Below, one piece after another: positions 5,131-11,834 of a stretch of DNA of 12,219 bases. The notes beneath the pieces are model-generated. The model was not told the DNA's origin. It did no database searches and saw nothing but the letters and a program-made list of their open reading frames with translations. Each line of letters begins with the position of its first letter. Within the stretch, counting starts at the first letter, position 1. This DNA comes from Thermoproteota archaeon (GTDB lineage: Archaea; Thermoproteota; Thermoprotei_A; Sulfolobales; Pyrodictiaceae): the NCBI GenBank assembly GCA_013153105.1, contig JAADFC010000116.1:1-12219 (forward strand), read 5' to 3'. Made by a program: the position numbers and the translations under genes.

Positions 5131-7845
5131 GTGAAGGCCCGCGTTCTCGCCGCGCTGATGCTGGTCGCCCTCATGCTGGCCCCCAGCCTGGCTCCCCTGG
5201 CGGCGGCTGAGGAGGTCAAGCCTGTGGGCCAGCCGGTGACGAAGATAGTGTTCAAGACGGTTACAGAGCAGACGGCGGGCATTACAGCGGTTGGTAAGGG
5301 CGAGGCCGACATCTTCATGTGGAGCCAGCCCCTCGGCAACTACAAGAACATCGACCCCAACATAATGGAGAACATAGCGCTCATACCCAGCGCCAGCACC
5401 TTCTACGACATAGCCCTCAACCCCGCCTCCAACGTCTACGACTCCCAGAAGCCCGGCGTGATAATACTCAAGGACAAGAACATTAGCGGCGTCTGGCTGC
5501 CGGGCCTCGTCTACCCCGACGCCGACAAGGAGCTGGGCACCAACTGGGTTGACATAAGCCAGCTGAGCCCCGAGCAGCTGAAGAAGATAGAGTTCAACCC
5601 CTGGGGCTGCCAGCTGATGAGGCTGGCCTTCCAGTACCTGGTCGACAGGACCTCCATCATAGACAACATACTCGAGGGCAGCGCTAACCCGATGCTCACC
5701 GCGATAACCCCGACCCACGGCGCCTACCCCTGGGTGCAGGACATACCCGAGAACATGGGCATAACCGCTATAGCAGACGTGCAGAAGGCTAAGGAGCTGT
5801 TCCAGAAGGCCGTGGAGATGCTCAACAAGATCTATGAGCCCTACGGCTTCCAGCTCTACTACAAGGAGGAGGATGGCAAGAAGTGGCTATACCTCAAGTA
5901 CCCCGACGGCACCGAGAAGCCGGTCACCGTGCACTTCGTGATACGTGTCGAGGATGAGAGGCTGCAGATAGGCAGGCAGATAGCCAAGTGGATAGAGGAC
6001 ACCTTCGGCATAAAGGTGAACAGGATAGAGCGTGAGAGGAGCGTAGTAACCCCCGTGATCTACGGCACCAACCCGATAGACACCAGCGACAGGCTGGGCG
6101 GCGTCATGTGGAGCATGTACACTGAGGGCTGGGTGTCGATGACCGACGACCCCGCCTACTACGCCAGGTACGACTCCGCCTTCTTCTACGCGCCGCTACG
6201 CGGCTACGGGCCCAACCACAGGGTGACCAGCTGGTGGTACCTCTACGACCCCAAGGCCTACGAGCTAGGCTACAAGCTGTACTTCGGCACCTACACGCCG
6301 GAGCAGAAGGAGCAGCTGATAAACGACATTAGGAAGATGATAGAGTGGGGTCTCAACCAGAGCTTCCGCGTCTTCATAAGCCAGAACCTCGAGTACTTCC
6401 CGGTCAACAAGAACCGCGTAACCTTCATGGTCTACGGCACCACCACCGGCCTCTGGAGCATCTGGGGCATACGCACCGCCAGGACCGTCGACGGCCAGCT
6501 GACTATACTCGAGTACAGCAGCCAGGGCGCCCTGTTCATGAGCGCCTGGAACCCCGTGTTGGGCTTCCAGGACGTCTACAGCGAGGTAATATGGAGCCAG
6601 GTGCATGACTTCGGCCTGTACAACCACCCGGTAACCGGCATGCCCACCCCGATAAGGGCCACCTATAAGGTCGACATAAAGGAGGTCGAGGTACCCAAGG
6701 ATGCGATAATCTACGACCCCGTTGAGGAGAAGTGGATAACCGTCGAGGAGGCCATAGCCAAGAACAAGACCTACATACCCGGCGTCAGCGACCTGATAAA
6801 GGCCGGCGGCAAGGCTGCTACCGTCGTCATATTCAACTACAAGTTCGGCCCCTGGCACGACGGGAGCCCCATGAACCTGGCTGACGTGCTGGGCACCCTA
6901 GCGTTCGACTACGAGTGGGCCGTCAACGATACCAAGGTCACCGGCCAGCCCGACCCCTACTATGACCCCGAGATAGAGACCGCGATAAGCGGCACCCTAG
7001 CCAACATCTTCGGCATCAAGATAATCAACGACACCGCCATAGCCATATACACGCCCTACGTTGACGTCGACCCCGCCCTGATAGCCGCCGCGGTCAACAT
7101 ATGGCCCTACGTGCCGATACACCTGCTGGTAGCCATGGAGAAGGCTGTGGTCGAGGACCCCGGTGGCAAGAACTACGGTTGGACCGACCGTGAGGCCACC
7201 GGCGAGATAGCTATCGACATGCTGCGCGACGGTCAGGTGATAAAGGAGATGGCCCAGCAGCTCAAGGGTGCCATGCCCAAGTACCTCGAGGGCCTTAACA
7301 TCAAGTGCAACTGGGACGCCAGGATAGACAACCTGCTAGCCTTCATAGACAAGTACGGCCACGCGGTGGTGAGCAACGGCCCCTACAAGGTGGTCAAGTA
7401 CGACCCGCAGGCCAACATCATAGAGCTGCAGTTCTGCAAGACCTACCCGCTAGGCCTAGGCTACATACCCGAGGAGGTGCTGAAGACCACCAGGAACAAC
7501 TACTACATCAACCCTGAGCCCCTGAAGACCCAGACGCCGACGCCGACCGAGACGCAGACCGCGACCCCGACGCCCACTGCAACTCAGCCGCAGCAGACCC
7601 AGACCCAGACGCCGCAGCAGACTGCCACCGAGACCCAGACCCCGGCGCAGACCCAGACTCAGACGCCGACCCAGCAGCAGACTCCGACGCAGACCCAGCA
7701 GCCGCAGCAGACCGCCCAGCAGCCAGCACAGACCCCGACCCAGACGCAGGCCGGCGGCTTCCCGACCGCGCTGGTGGCGGGCATAGTGATAATAATAATC
7801 ATAGCCGCTGCCGCGCTGATGATGCGGAGGAAGCCCGCCGCCTAA
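5131..7845 (+). CDS. Family-5 ABC solute-binding protein, membrane-anchored
   Basis: It captures substrate (peptides or oligosaccharides in this family) outside the cell and delivers it to the adjacent permeases. In the 904-residue protein, residues 1-26 are a signal peptide (basic MKAR, hydrophobic core, LAAA before EE). The SBP_bac_5-type body follows to about 795, with the FNYKFGPWHDGSPMNLADV and NGPYKVVKYDPQ segments typical of the family. Residues 800-874 are a linker made only of Thr, Gln, Pro, Ala and two Glu. Residues 878-898 form a membrane helix followed by RRK, a C-terminal anchor seen in archaeal binding proteins. Five Asn-X-Ser/Thr sequons occur. GTG 5131 is preferred to GTG 5122 because GAGGGTGA ends 5 bases before it. 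Codons end mostly in C, unlike the permease genes, which fits strong expression. Substrate is not determinable. Confidence 0.93.
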   Translation: MKARVLAALMLVALMLAPSLAPLAAAEEVKPVGQPVTKIVFKTVTEQTAGITAVGKGEADIFMWSQPLGNYKNIDPNIMENIALIPSASTFYDIALNPASNVYDSQKPGVIILKDKNISGVWLPGLVYPDADKELGTNWVDISQLSPEQLKKIEFNPWGCQLMRLAFQYLVDRTSIIDNILEGSANPMLTAITPTHGAYPWVQDIPENMGITAIADVQKAKELFQKAVEMLNKIYEPYGFQLYYKEEDGKKWLYLKYPDGTEKPVTVHFVIRVEDERLQIGRQIAKWIEDTFGIKVNRIERERSVVTPVIYGTNPIDTSDRLGGVMWSMYTEGWVSMTDDPAYYARYDSAFFYAPLRGYGPNHRVTSWWYLYDPKAYELGYKLYFGTYTPEQKEQLINDIRKMIEWGLNQSFRVFISQNLEYFPVNKNRVTFMVYGTTTGLWSIWGIRTARTVDGQLTILEYSSQGALFMSAWNPVLGFQDVYSEVIWSQVHDFGLYNHPVTGMPTPIRATYKVDIKEVEVPKDAIIYDPVEEKWITVEEAIAKNKTYIPGVSDLIKAGGKAATVVIFNYKFGPWHDGSPMNLADVLGTLAFDYEWAVNDTKVTGQPDPYYDPEIETAISGTLANIFGIKIINDTAIAIYTPYVDVDPALIAAAVNIWPYVPIHLLVAMEKAVVEDPGGKNYGWTDREATGEIAIDMLRDGQVIKEMAQQLKGAMPKYLEGLNIKCNWDARIDNLLAFIDKYGHAVVSNGPYKVVKYDPQANIIELQFCKTYPLGLGYIPEEVLKTTRNNYYINPEPLKTQTPTPTETQTATPTPTATQPQQTQTQTPQQTATETQTPAQTQTQTPTQQQTPTQTQQPQQTAQQPAQTPTQTQAGGFPTALVAGIVIIIIIAAAALMMRRKPAA
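7528..7752 (+). repeat. Low-complexity CAGAC/CCGAC-rich repeat encoding the Thr/Gln/Pro linker
   Basis: Irregular repeats of CAGACC, CAGACG, CCGACG and CAGCAG units run for 225 bases in frame with the binding protein. The strand is purine/cytosine-rich with few T. The tract can change length by slippage in steps of three without breaking the frame. It is coding, not a CRISPR or an intergenic satellite. Confidence 0.8.
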
Positions 7846-7855
7846 CGGCGGTGAG

Positions 7856-7885
7856 GCTGGGGGCCCAGCTCTCCCCCGCGTTTTT
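7856..7885 (+). terminator. Terminator after the binding-protein gene
   Basis: A palindrome GCTGGG-GG-CCCAGC (7856-7869), starting 11 bases after the stop, is followed by CTCCCCC and a T5 run at 7881-7885, then about 60 bases of pyrimidine-rich plus strand. T-rich tracts are the established archaeal termination signal. This would separate the binding-protein message from the permease/ATPase message. Confidence 0.6.
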
Positions 7886-8017
7886 CCCGCCTCCCGTGCT
7901 GTCTACTGCGCTCTTCTCTCACCGTACCCCCCGGTTCTCCTTGTTGGCTGTGTCCACGCCTGCCTGGGCTGGTGCGGGTGCCGTCCTCCGCTTCCTGGGC
8001 TCTGCAACTGTTCTTGA

Positions 8018-8060
8018 GGAGGTGATGTGCGTGGGGTCGGGGGCGCAGCTCAAGGTTTAA
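8018..8060 (+). other. Orphan perfect Shine-Dalgarno with a mini-ORF
   Basis: GGAGGTGAT (8018-8026) is a full complement of the archaeal 16S 3' tail, the best ribosome-binding site in the window, yet no gene starts after it. The only compatible frame, from GTG 8031 (or ATG 8025), reads MGSGAQLKV and stops at TAA 8058-8060. This stop lies inside the A/T box of the permease promoter and is in the same frame as the permease. It may be a leader peptide, a fossil start of a longer permease, or chance. Confidence 0.4.
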
Positions 8061-8092
8061 TTAGGTACGTCCGGTTTTCCCACCCGCTAGCC
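8056..8092 (+). promoter_or_regulatory. Promoter of the permease/ATPase operon
   Basis: TTTAATTA at 8056-8063 is a good TATA box in a GC-rich spacer. It predicts a start near 8086 and a leader of about 23 bases. TTTTCCC (8075-8081) and GCTAGCC (8086-8092) match elements at equivalent positions in the binding-protein promoter, here spaced by 4 bases instead of none. Confidence 0.6.
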
Positions 8093-8108
8093 CGGGGTTC
8101 TGGCGGTC

Positions 8109-9203
8109 TTGGCGGGGCTGGGCCGCTTCATAGTGTCCCGGCTCATAAACATGTTTGTCACGCTACTCGTCGCTATATTCCTGATATCGTTTATATTCGC
8201 AGCTTATACTATCCAGCAGAAGCAGGGGCAGATGCAGGAGGAGTATGTTCTCCTCTACCGTCAGCTGCAGCAGCAGTACCGCGGGAACCCCCAGCTGCTG
8301 GAGCAGGCGGCGGAGCAGCTTAAGAAGAACCTTATGGCCAAGTATGGCTTGACGGGCAACCCTGTCCAGGACATGATACGGGAGACTATCAACCTGGCGC
8401 GGTCGAGTATAGTGTTCAAGTTCGGGGAGTCGAGGAACGTGTATTTCGGTACCAAGGATATTGGTGAGCAGGTGCGGATAGCGCTGAAGAACACTGTAAT
8501 CCTGTTCACAACCGCGACGCTGATAAACACTTTCATCGGGTTGATGCTGGGCTTGTACATGGCAAGGCGGCCTGGCAGCCTGCTGGACCGTGTTGTCTCG
8601 ACTATGGGTATGGTGTCGTACAGCCTGCCCCTATGGTGGGTGGGTATACTGTTCATCATAATCTTCTCGTTCTATCTTGGCTGGTTCCCTGCGCAGTCGA
8701 AGGACGTCTTCGAGGCGCTGAGCGCTATCCCGCAGGATGTCAACGCGGTGGAGCGCTGGTTCATGGTTGCTGCGACCTGGCTCAAGTATATGGCGCTGCC
8801 GCTGCTTACTATTGTGCTAGTGAGCTTCGGCGGCTGGGCGTATATCGTGCGTAACATTGTGCTGGACACGATGCACCAGGACTTCGTGCTCGCAGCCCGG
8901 GCTCGGGGGCTGCCTGAGCGCCGCATAATCTACGGGCATGTGCTGCGCACCAGTAGCCCGCCTATCGTGACCTCGGTGGCGCTGGCCCTGGTGGGCTCCT
9001 TCGGCGGCGCTATTATAAGCGAGACTGTGTTCGGCTGGCCTGGCATGGGGCTGCTCTACTGGATAGCGTTGACTAACGGTGAGGCGAGGGTTCTCATGGC
9101 TACGACGTTCGTGACCACGCTCTTCTTCATATTGACCATATTCATACTCGACTTCCTCTACGTGCTGCTCGACCCGAGGGTTAGGACTGAGCGTACAGCC
9201 TAG
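8109..9203 (+). CDS. ABC transporter permease, DppB/OppB type
   Basis: One of two membrane subunits forming the translocation path. In the 364-residue protein, the first membrane helix is at about 13-33, then a roughly 90-residue extracellular segment, then five further hydrophobic segments starting near NTVILFTTATLINTFIGLMLG. The cytoplasmic coupling (EAA) loop LAARARGLPERRIIYGHVLR starts near residue 261, and the usual GAIISETVFGWPGMG motif and a LDPRVR C-terminus follow. Residues 35-74 of the extracellular segment are strongly Gln-rich (12 of 40) and predicted helical. I took TTG 8109 since it gives the family's usual short N-terminus (MAGLGRFIVSRLI); a later GTG at 8133 would remove part of it. 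Its ribosome-binding site is poor. It is first in its operon, with 24 bases to the next gene. Confidence 0.93.
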   Translation: MAGLGRFIVSRLINMFVTLLVAIFLISFIFAAYTIQQKQGQMQEEYVLLYRQLQQQYRGNPQLLEQAAEQLKKNLMAKYGLTGNPVQDMIRETINLARSSIVFKFGESRNVYFGTKDIGEQVRIALKNTVILFTTATLINTFIGLMLGLYMARRPGSLLDRVVSTMGMVSYSLPLWWVGILFIIIFSFYLGWFPAQSKDVFEALSAIPQDVNAVERWFMVAATWLKYMALPLLTIVLVSFGGWAYIVRNIVLDTMHQDFVLAARARGLPERRIIYGHVLRTSSPPIVTSVALALVGSFGGAIISETVFGWPGMGLLYWIALTNGEARVLMATTFVTTLFFILTIFILDFLYVLLDPRVRTERTA

Positions 9204-9227
9204 CGCGTCGGCGGGGGTGGCTTCGGG

Positions 9228-10733
9228 GTGGCGTTGCGGGATAGGATTGCCGGGTTCTGGGAGGCCTACCGGCGCGACAGGTTTGGCGTGATAGGGCTCG
9301 CGCTGCTGCTAGTGTTCATATTCGCCGCTGTAGCCTACCCGTTGATAGGCGACCCCGAGGTCATCGAGAACTGGGACAACTACGCGTGGTTCGCCCTCTA
9401 CCCCAAGGCGGTGCCCCCCTGCTGGGCCTCGGTGCTCACGGGCGAGAAGTATCAGCCGACAGTGTTTGCCCCAGGGTCGGCGGTCGAGGTACATGTCTCC
9501 CAGGGTAAGGATCCGAGGCTGGGCCTGCCGTATGTTAACGTGACTGTGGTAGCGCCGATACAGGTTACCGGTACCACGCCGCCTTCGGACGTGATTATAG
9601 TCGCTAACATTACTTATGTGAGTACCGCCAGGAGGCCAGTGGCGGTCGACAAGCTCGTGGTGGTGCGCCCGGACGGGTCTACGGTTACCATTGTGCCGCC
9701 GGGCTCGGCTGCGCCTATAGACTCGGTGCTGGGTGGCTTCCCCAGGTTCAATGCTAGCGTTGCTGAGCACCCGGTTAAGCTGTCGAGGCTTGCGGGCAAC
9801 CAGAGGCTTATCATGAGGTATGTGATGCCGGAGCTTATGAGGCAGGGCATCGCTGTCAGCTTCGGCGACCTGCCGAACATAGTGTTGAGGCTGTACCGTG
9901 CTATATTCGACGAGAACTTCACGGGCTACCTGCTGACCGGTAGGGGCTCGGGGGTGCTGCAGGGTGAGTACCGGTGGGTTATGACCTTCCTCGCATACGG
10001 TGAGGGCGCGCGCTTCGAGTTCGTGCCTACGAGGTATGTGGTTGTGGGCGGCTGCTACGGGCTGATGGGCACCGACGTGTACGGCCACGATCTCTGGCAG
10101 GGTCTCCTCTATGGTGTGAGGTGGGCGTTGATAATAGGCTTGGCCACGAGCTTCCTCAGCGTGATGTTTGGCACGCTCTACGGTATAACCGGCGGCTACT
10201 TCGGGGGTATGGTTGACGAGGTAATGCTGCGTGTAGCGCAGGTTATCTACTCGCTGCCGGTGCTGCCTATACTGATACTGTTGGCGGCGCTGTTCAAGCC
10301 ATCTATATGGCTTATAATACTTGCTCTGGTCGCGTTCAGCTGGCCTGGCATAGCGTTCGTGACGCGTGCTATGGCGCTTCAGATAAGGCAGGAGCCCTAC
10401 GTGGAGTCCGCCATCGCGCTCGGCGCTAGGACGCTGCGTGTCCTGCTGCTCTACGTGATGCCTCAGGTGCTGCCGTACGTGTTCGCTTCGATAGCGCTCT
10501 CGGTGCCGAGCGCGATTATCGCGGAGGCTTCGCTGAGCTTCCTGGGCGTGGGCGACCCGTCGATACTGACTTGGGGCAAGATACTCTACGAGGCTCAGAA
10601 CGCGCAGGCGGCGCTGAACGGGTACTGGTGGTGGGTGGTCCCGCCGGGCCTTGCTATAGCGCTGGTGGGCCTCTCGTTCATATTCATTGGCAGTGCGTTG
10701 GACCGTATACTGAACCCGAGGCTTAGGAGGTGA
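9228..10733 (+). CDS. ABC transporter permease, DppC/OppC type, with large ectodomain
   Basis: Partner permease of the DppB-type subunit. It has 501 residues, whereas bacterial DppC proteins are near 300. Membrane helix 1 is at about 19-38. Then comes an extracellular domain of roughly 250 residues (about 40-290), rich in short strands (VEVHVSQG, VNVTVVAPIQV, DVIIVANITYV, KLVVVRPDG). The standard core resumes with TM2 near 297-318. The coupling loop (ESAIALGARTLRVLLLYVMPQ) is at 393-413, and ASLSFLGVGDPSILTWG and a short basic C-terminus follow. The only two cysteines, Cys65 and Cys276, sit at the two ends of the ectodomain. Four Asn-X-Ser/Thr sequons (104, 127, 175, 230) are all inside it. 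The GTG start has GGGGGTGG 7 bases upstream. The stop codon is part of the ribosome-binding site of the next gene. Confidence 0.94.
   Translation: MALRDRIAGFWEAYRRDRFGVIGLALLLVFIFAAVAYPLIGDPEVIENWDNYAWFALYPKAVPPCWASVLTGEKYQPTVFAPGSAVEVHVSQGKDPRLGLPYVNVTVVAPIQVTGTTPPSDVIIVANITYVSTARRPVAVDKLVVVRPDGSTVTIVPPGSAAPIDSVLGGFPRFNASVAEHPVKLSRLAGNQRLIMRYVMPELMRQGIAVSFGDLPNIVLRLYRAIFDENFTGYLLTGRGSGVLQGEYRWVMTFLAYGEGARFEFVPTRYVVVGGCYGLMGTDVYGHDLWQGLLYGVRWALIIGLATSFLSVMFGTLYGITGGYFGGMVDEVMLRVAQVIYSLPVLPILILLAALFKPSIWLIILALVAFSWPGIAFVTRAMALQIRQEPYVESAIALGARTLRVLLLYVMPQVLPYVFASIALSVPSAIIAEASLSFLGVGDPSILTWGKILYEAQNAQAALNGYWWWVVPPGLAIALVGLSFIFIGSALDRILNPRLRR
10726..10733 (+). promoter_or_regulatory. Ribosome-binding site overlapping the permease stop codon
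   Basis: GGAGGTGA contains the TGA stop of the second permease (10731-10733). GTG codons follow at 10737 and 10743, 3 and 9 bases on. The arrangement implies translational coupling, with ribosomes ending one gene placed to start the next. Confidence 0.75.
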
Positions 10734-10736
10734 GCC

Positions 10737-11759
10737 GTGGCCGTGGCGCTGCTCGAGGTCGAGGACGTGAAGATATACTACTACACCCTGAAGGGTATAG
10801 TGAAGGCGGTTGACGGCGTATCGTTCAGCCTGGAGAAGGGTGAGGTGCTGGGGATAGCCGGGGAGAGTGGTAGTGGGAAGAGCACGCTGGCCTGGGGGCT
10901 GCTGGGGCTGGTGCCTCCGCCGGGTAGGATAGTCTCCGGCGCCATCAGGCTTGATGGCGAGGATATCACTAGGCTGAGCGAGGCGGAGCTGAGGAGGAGG
11001 GTGCGGTGGAAGCGTATAAGCATGATATTCCAGGGTGCTATGAACGTGTTGACCCCCGTCTACACTGTGGGCAGGCAGATGGTTGAGACGATGGTCGTGC
11101 AGGGCGGCATGAGCGAGGAGGAGGCTAGGGCTAGGGCTTTCGAGCTGCTGGAGAGCGTAGGGCTTGACCGGAGCATCTTCTACCGGTACCCCCACGAGCT
11201 TAGCGGAGGGCAGAAGCAGCGTGTGGTTATCGCGATGGCGCTCTCGCTGGAGCCGGATATAGTGATTGCTGACGAGCCTACGACGGCACTGGATGTGATA
11301 GTGCAGGCTCAGATACTAAACCTCCTGAAGAGGCTGCAGCGGGAGAAGGGGATAAGCTTCATACTGATAAGCCACGACCTGGGTATTATAGCGGAGCTGG
11401 CCGACAAGGTTATGGTGATGTACGCGGGCAAGGTCGTCGAGTACGGTCCCGCGGACATAGTGTTGAGGAGGCCGAGGCACCCGTACAGCTACCTGCTCCT
11501 CCAGTCATTCCCGAGGCTGCGGGGGCCGAGGGTGCTGCGCTACATCCCCGGCACGCCGCCGGACCTCCGCAACCCGCCCAGCGGCTGCAGGTTCCACCCC
11601 AGGTGCCCGGTGGCGGTGGAGAGGTGTGAGAGGGAGGAGCCGCCGCTGGAGAGGCTCGGCGAGGGCCACTACGTGGCGTGCTGGCGGAGCAGGGATGGCG
11701 TTGAGGAGATAGAGAAGATGGAGGCCCGCATGATGGGAGAGGCGGCTGGAGGCTCCTAG
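10737..11759 (+). CDS. ABC transporter ATPase, DppD/OppD type
   Basis: It hydrolyses ATP on the cytoplasmic face to drive the permease pair. In the 340 residues, Walker A is GESGSGKST (42-50), the Q-loop is in IFQGAMNVLTP, the signature LSGGQKQR starts at 155, Walker B is VIADEPTTALD (Asp179, Glu180) and the switch is His213 (ISHDLG). The C-terminal oligopeptide-transporter extension carries Cys284, Cys290, Cys297 and Cys315 (CRFHPRCPVAVERC...ACW). Homologues with this cysteine set have been reported to hold a [4Fe-4S] cluster. All catalytic residues are present, so it should be active. The start is GTG 10737 or 10743, both served by the same GGAGGTGA. It is coupled to the permease upstream and followed after 75 bases by the second ATPase. 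Confidence 0.95.
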   Translation: MAVALLEVEDVKIYYYTLKGIVKAVDGVSFSLEKGEVLGIAGESGSGKSTLAWGLLGLVPPPGRIVSGAIRLDGEDITRLSEAELRRRVRWKRISMIFQGAMNVLTPVYTVGRQMVETMVVQGGMSEEEARARAFELLESVGLDRSIFYRYPHELSGGQKQRVVIAMALSLEPDIVIADEPTTALDVIVQAQILNLLKRLQREKGISFILISHDLGIIAELADKVMVMYAGKVVEYGPADIVLRRPRHPYSYLLLQSFPRLRGPRVLRYIPGTPPDLRNPPSGCRFHPRCPVAVERCEREEPPLERLGEGHYVACWRSRDGVEEIEKMEARMMGEAAGGS

Positions 11760-11769
11760 CCCCCTCTTT

Positions 11770-11786
11770 CCCCCGGGCTGCGGGGG
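11770..11786 (+). terminator. Hairpin between the two ATPase genes
   Basis: CCCCCG (11770-11775) pairs with CGGGGG (11781-11786) around GGCTG, just after the stop of the first ATPase. No T run follows, so it is more likely a message-stability or partial-attenuation hairpin than a full terminator. No strong TATA box is seen before the next gene, which probably depends on read-through. Confidence 0.35.
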
Positions 11787-11834
11787 CCGCGTGTCTCGGT
11801 TCCCTTGGGGCTTCCCTGGGTGTAGGGGTGGTGT

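Noticed and set aside
7528..7752. Repeated units as a possible CRISPR array
   Set aside because: Units are 6 bases and irregular, with no spacers; they are in frame and encode the binding-protein linker.
7815..7830. A TGATGA box as a possible C/D guide RNA start
   Set aside because: It lies in the coding sequence for the membrane anchor, and no paired D box or second C'/D' set was found.
8027..8323. A GTG-started frame right after the perfect Shine-Dalgarno
   Set aside because: The start abuts the site with no spacing, and the frame runs out of phase into the permease gene with a Gly/Ala/Pro-rich product.
9309..11195. A 628-codon open frame on the minus strand across the second permease and first ATPase
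   Set aside because: It runs antisense to two clear genes, is extremely rich in Arg, His and Gln, and shows no recognisable motif; it is a by-product of GC-rich codon bias.
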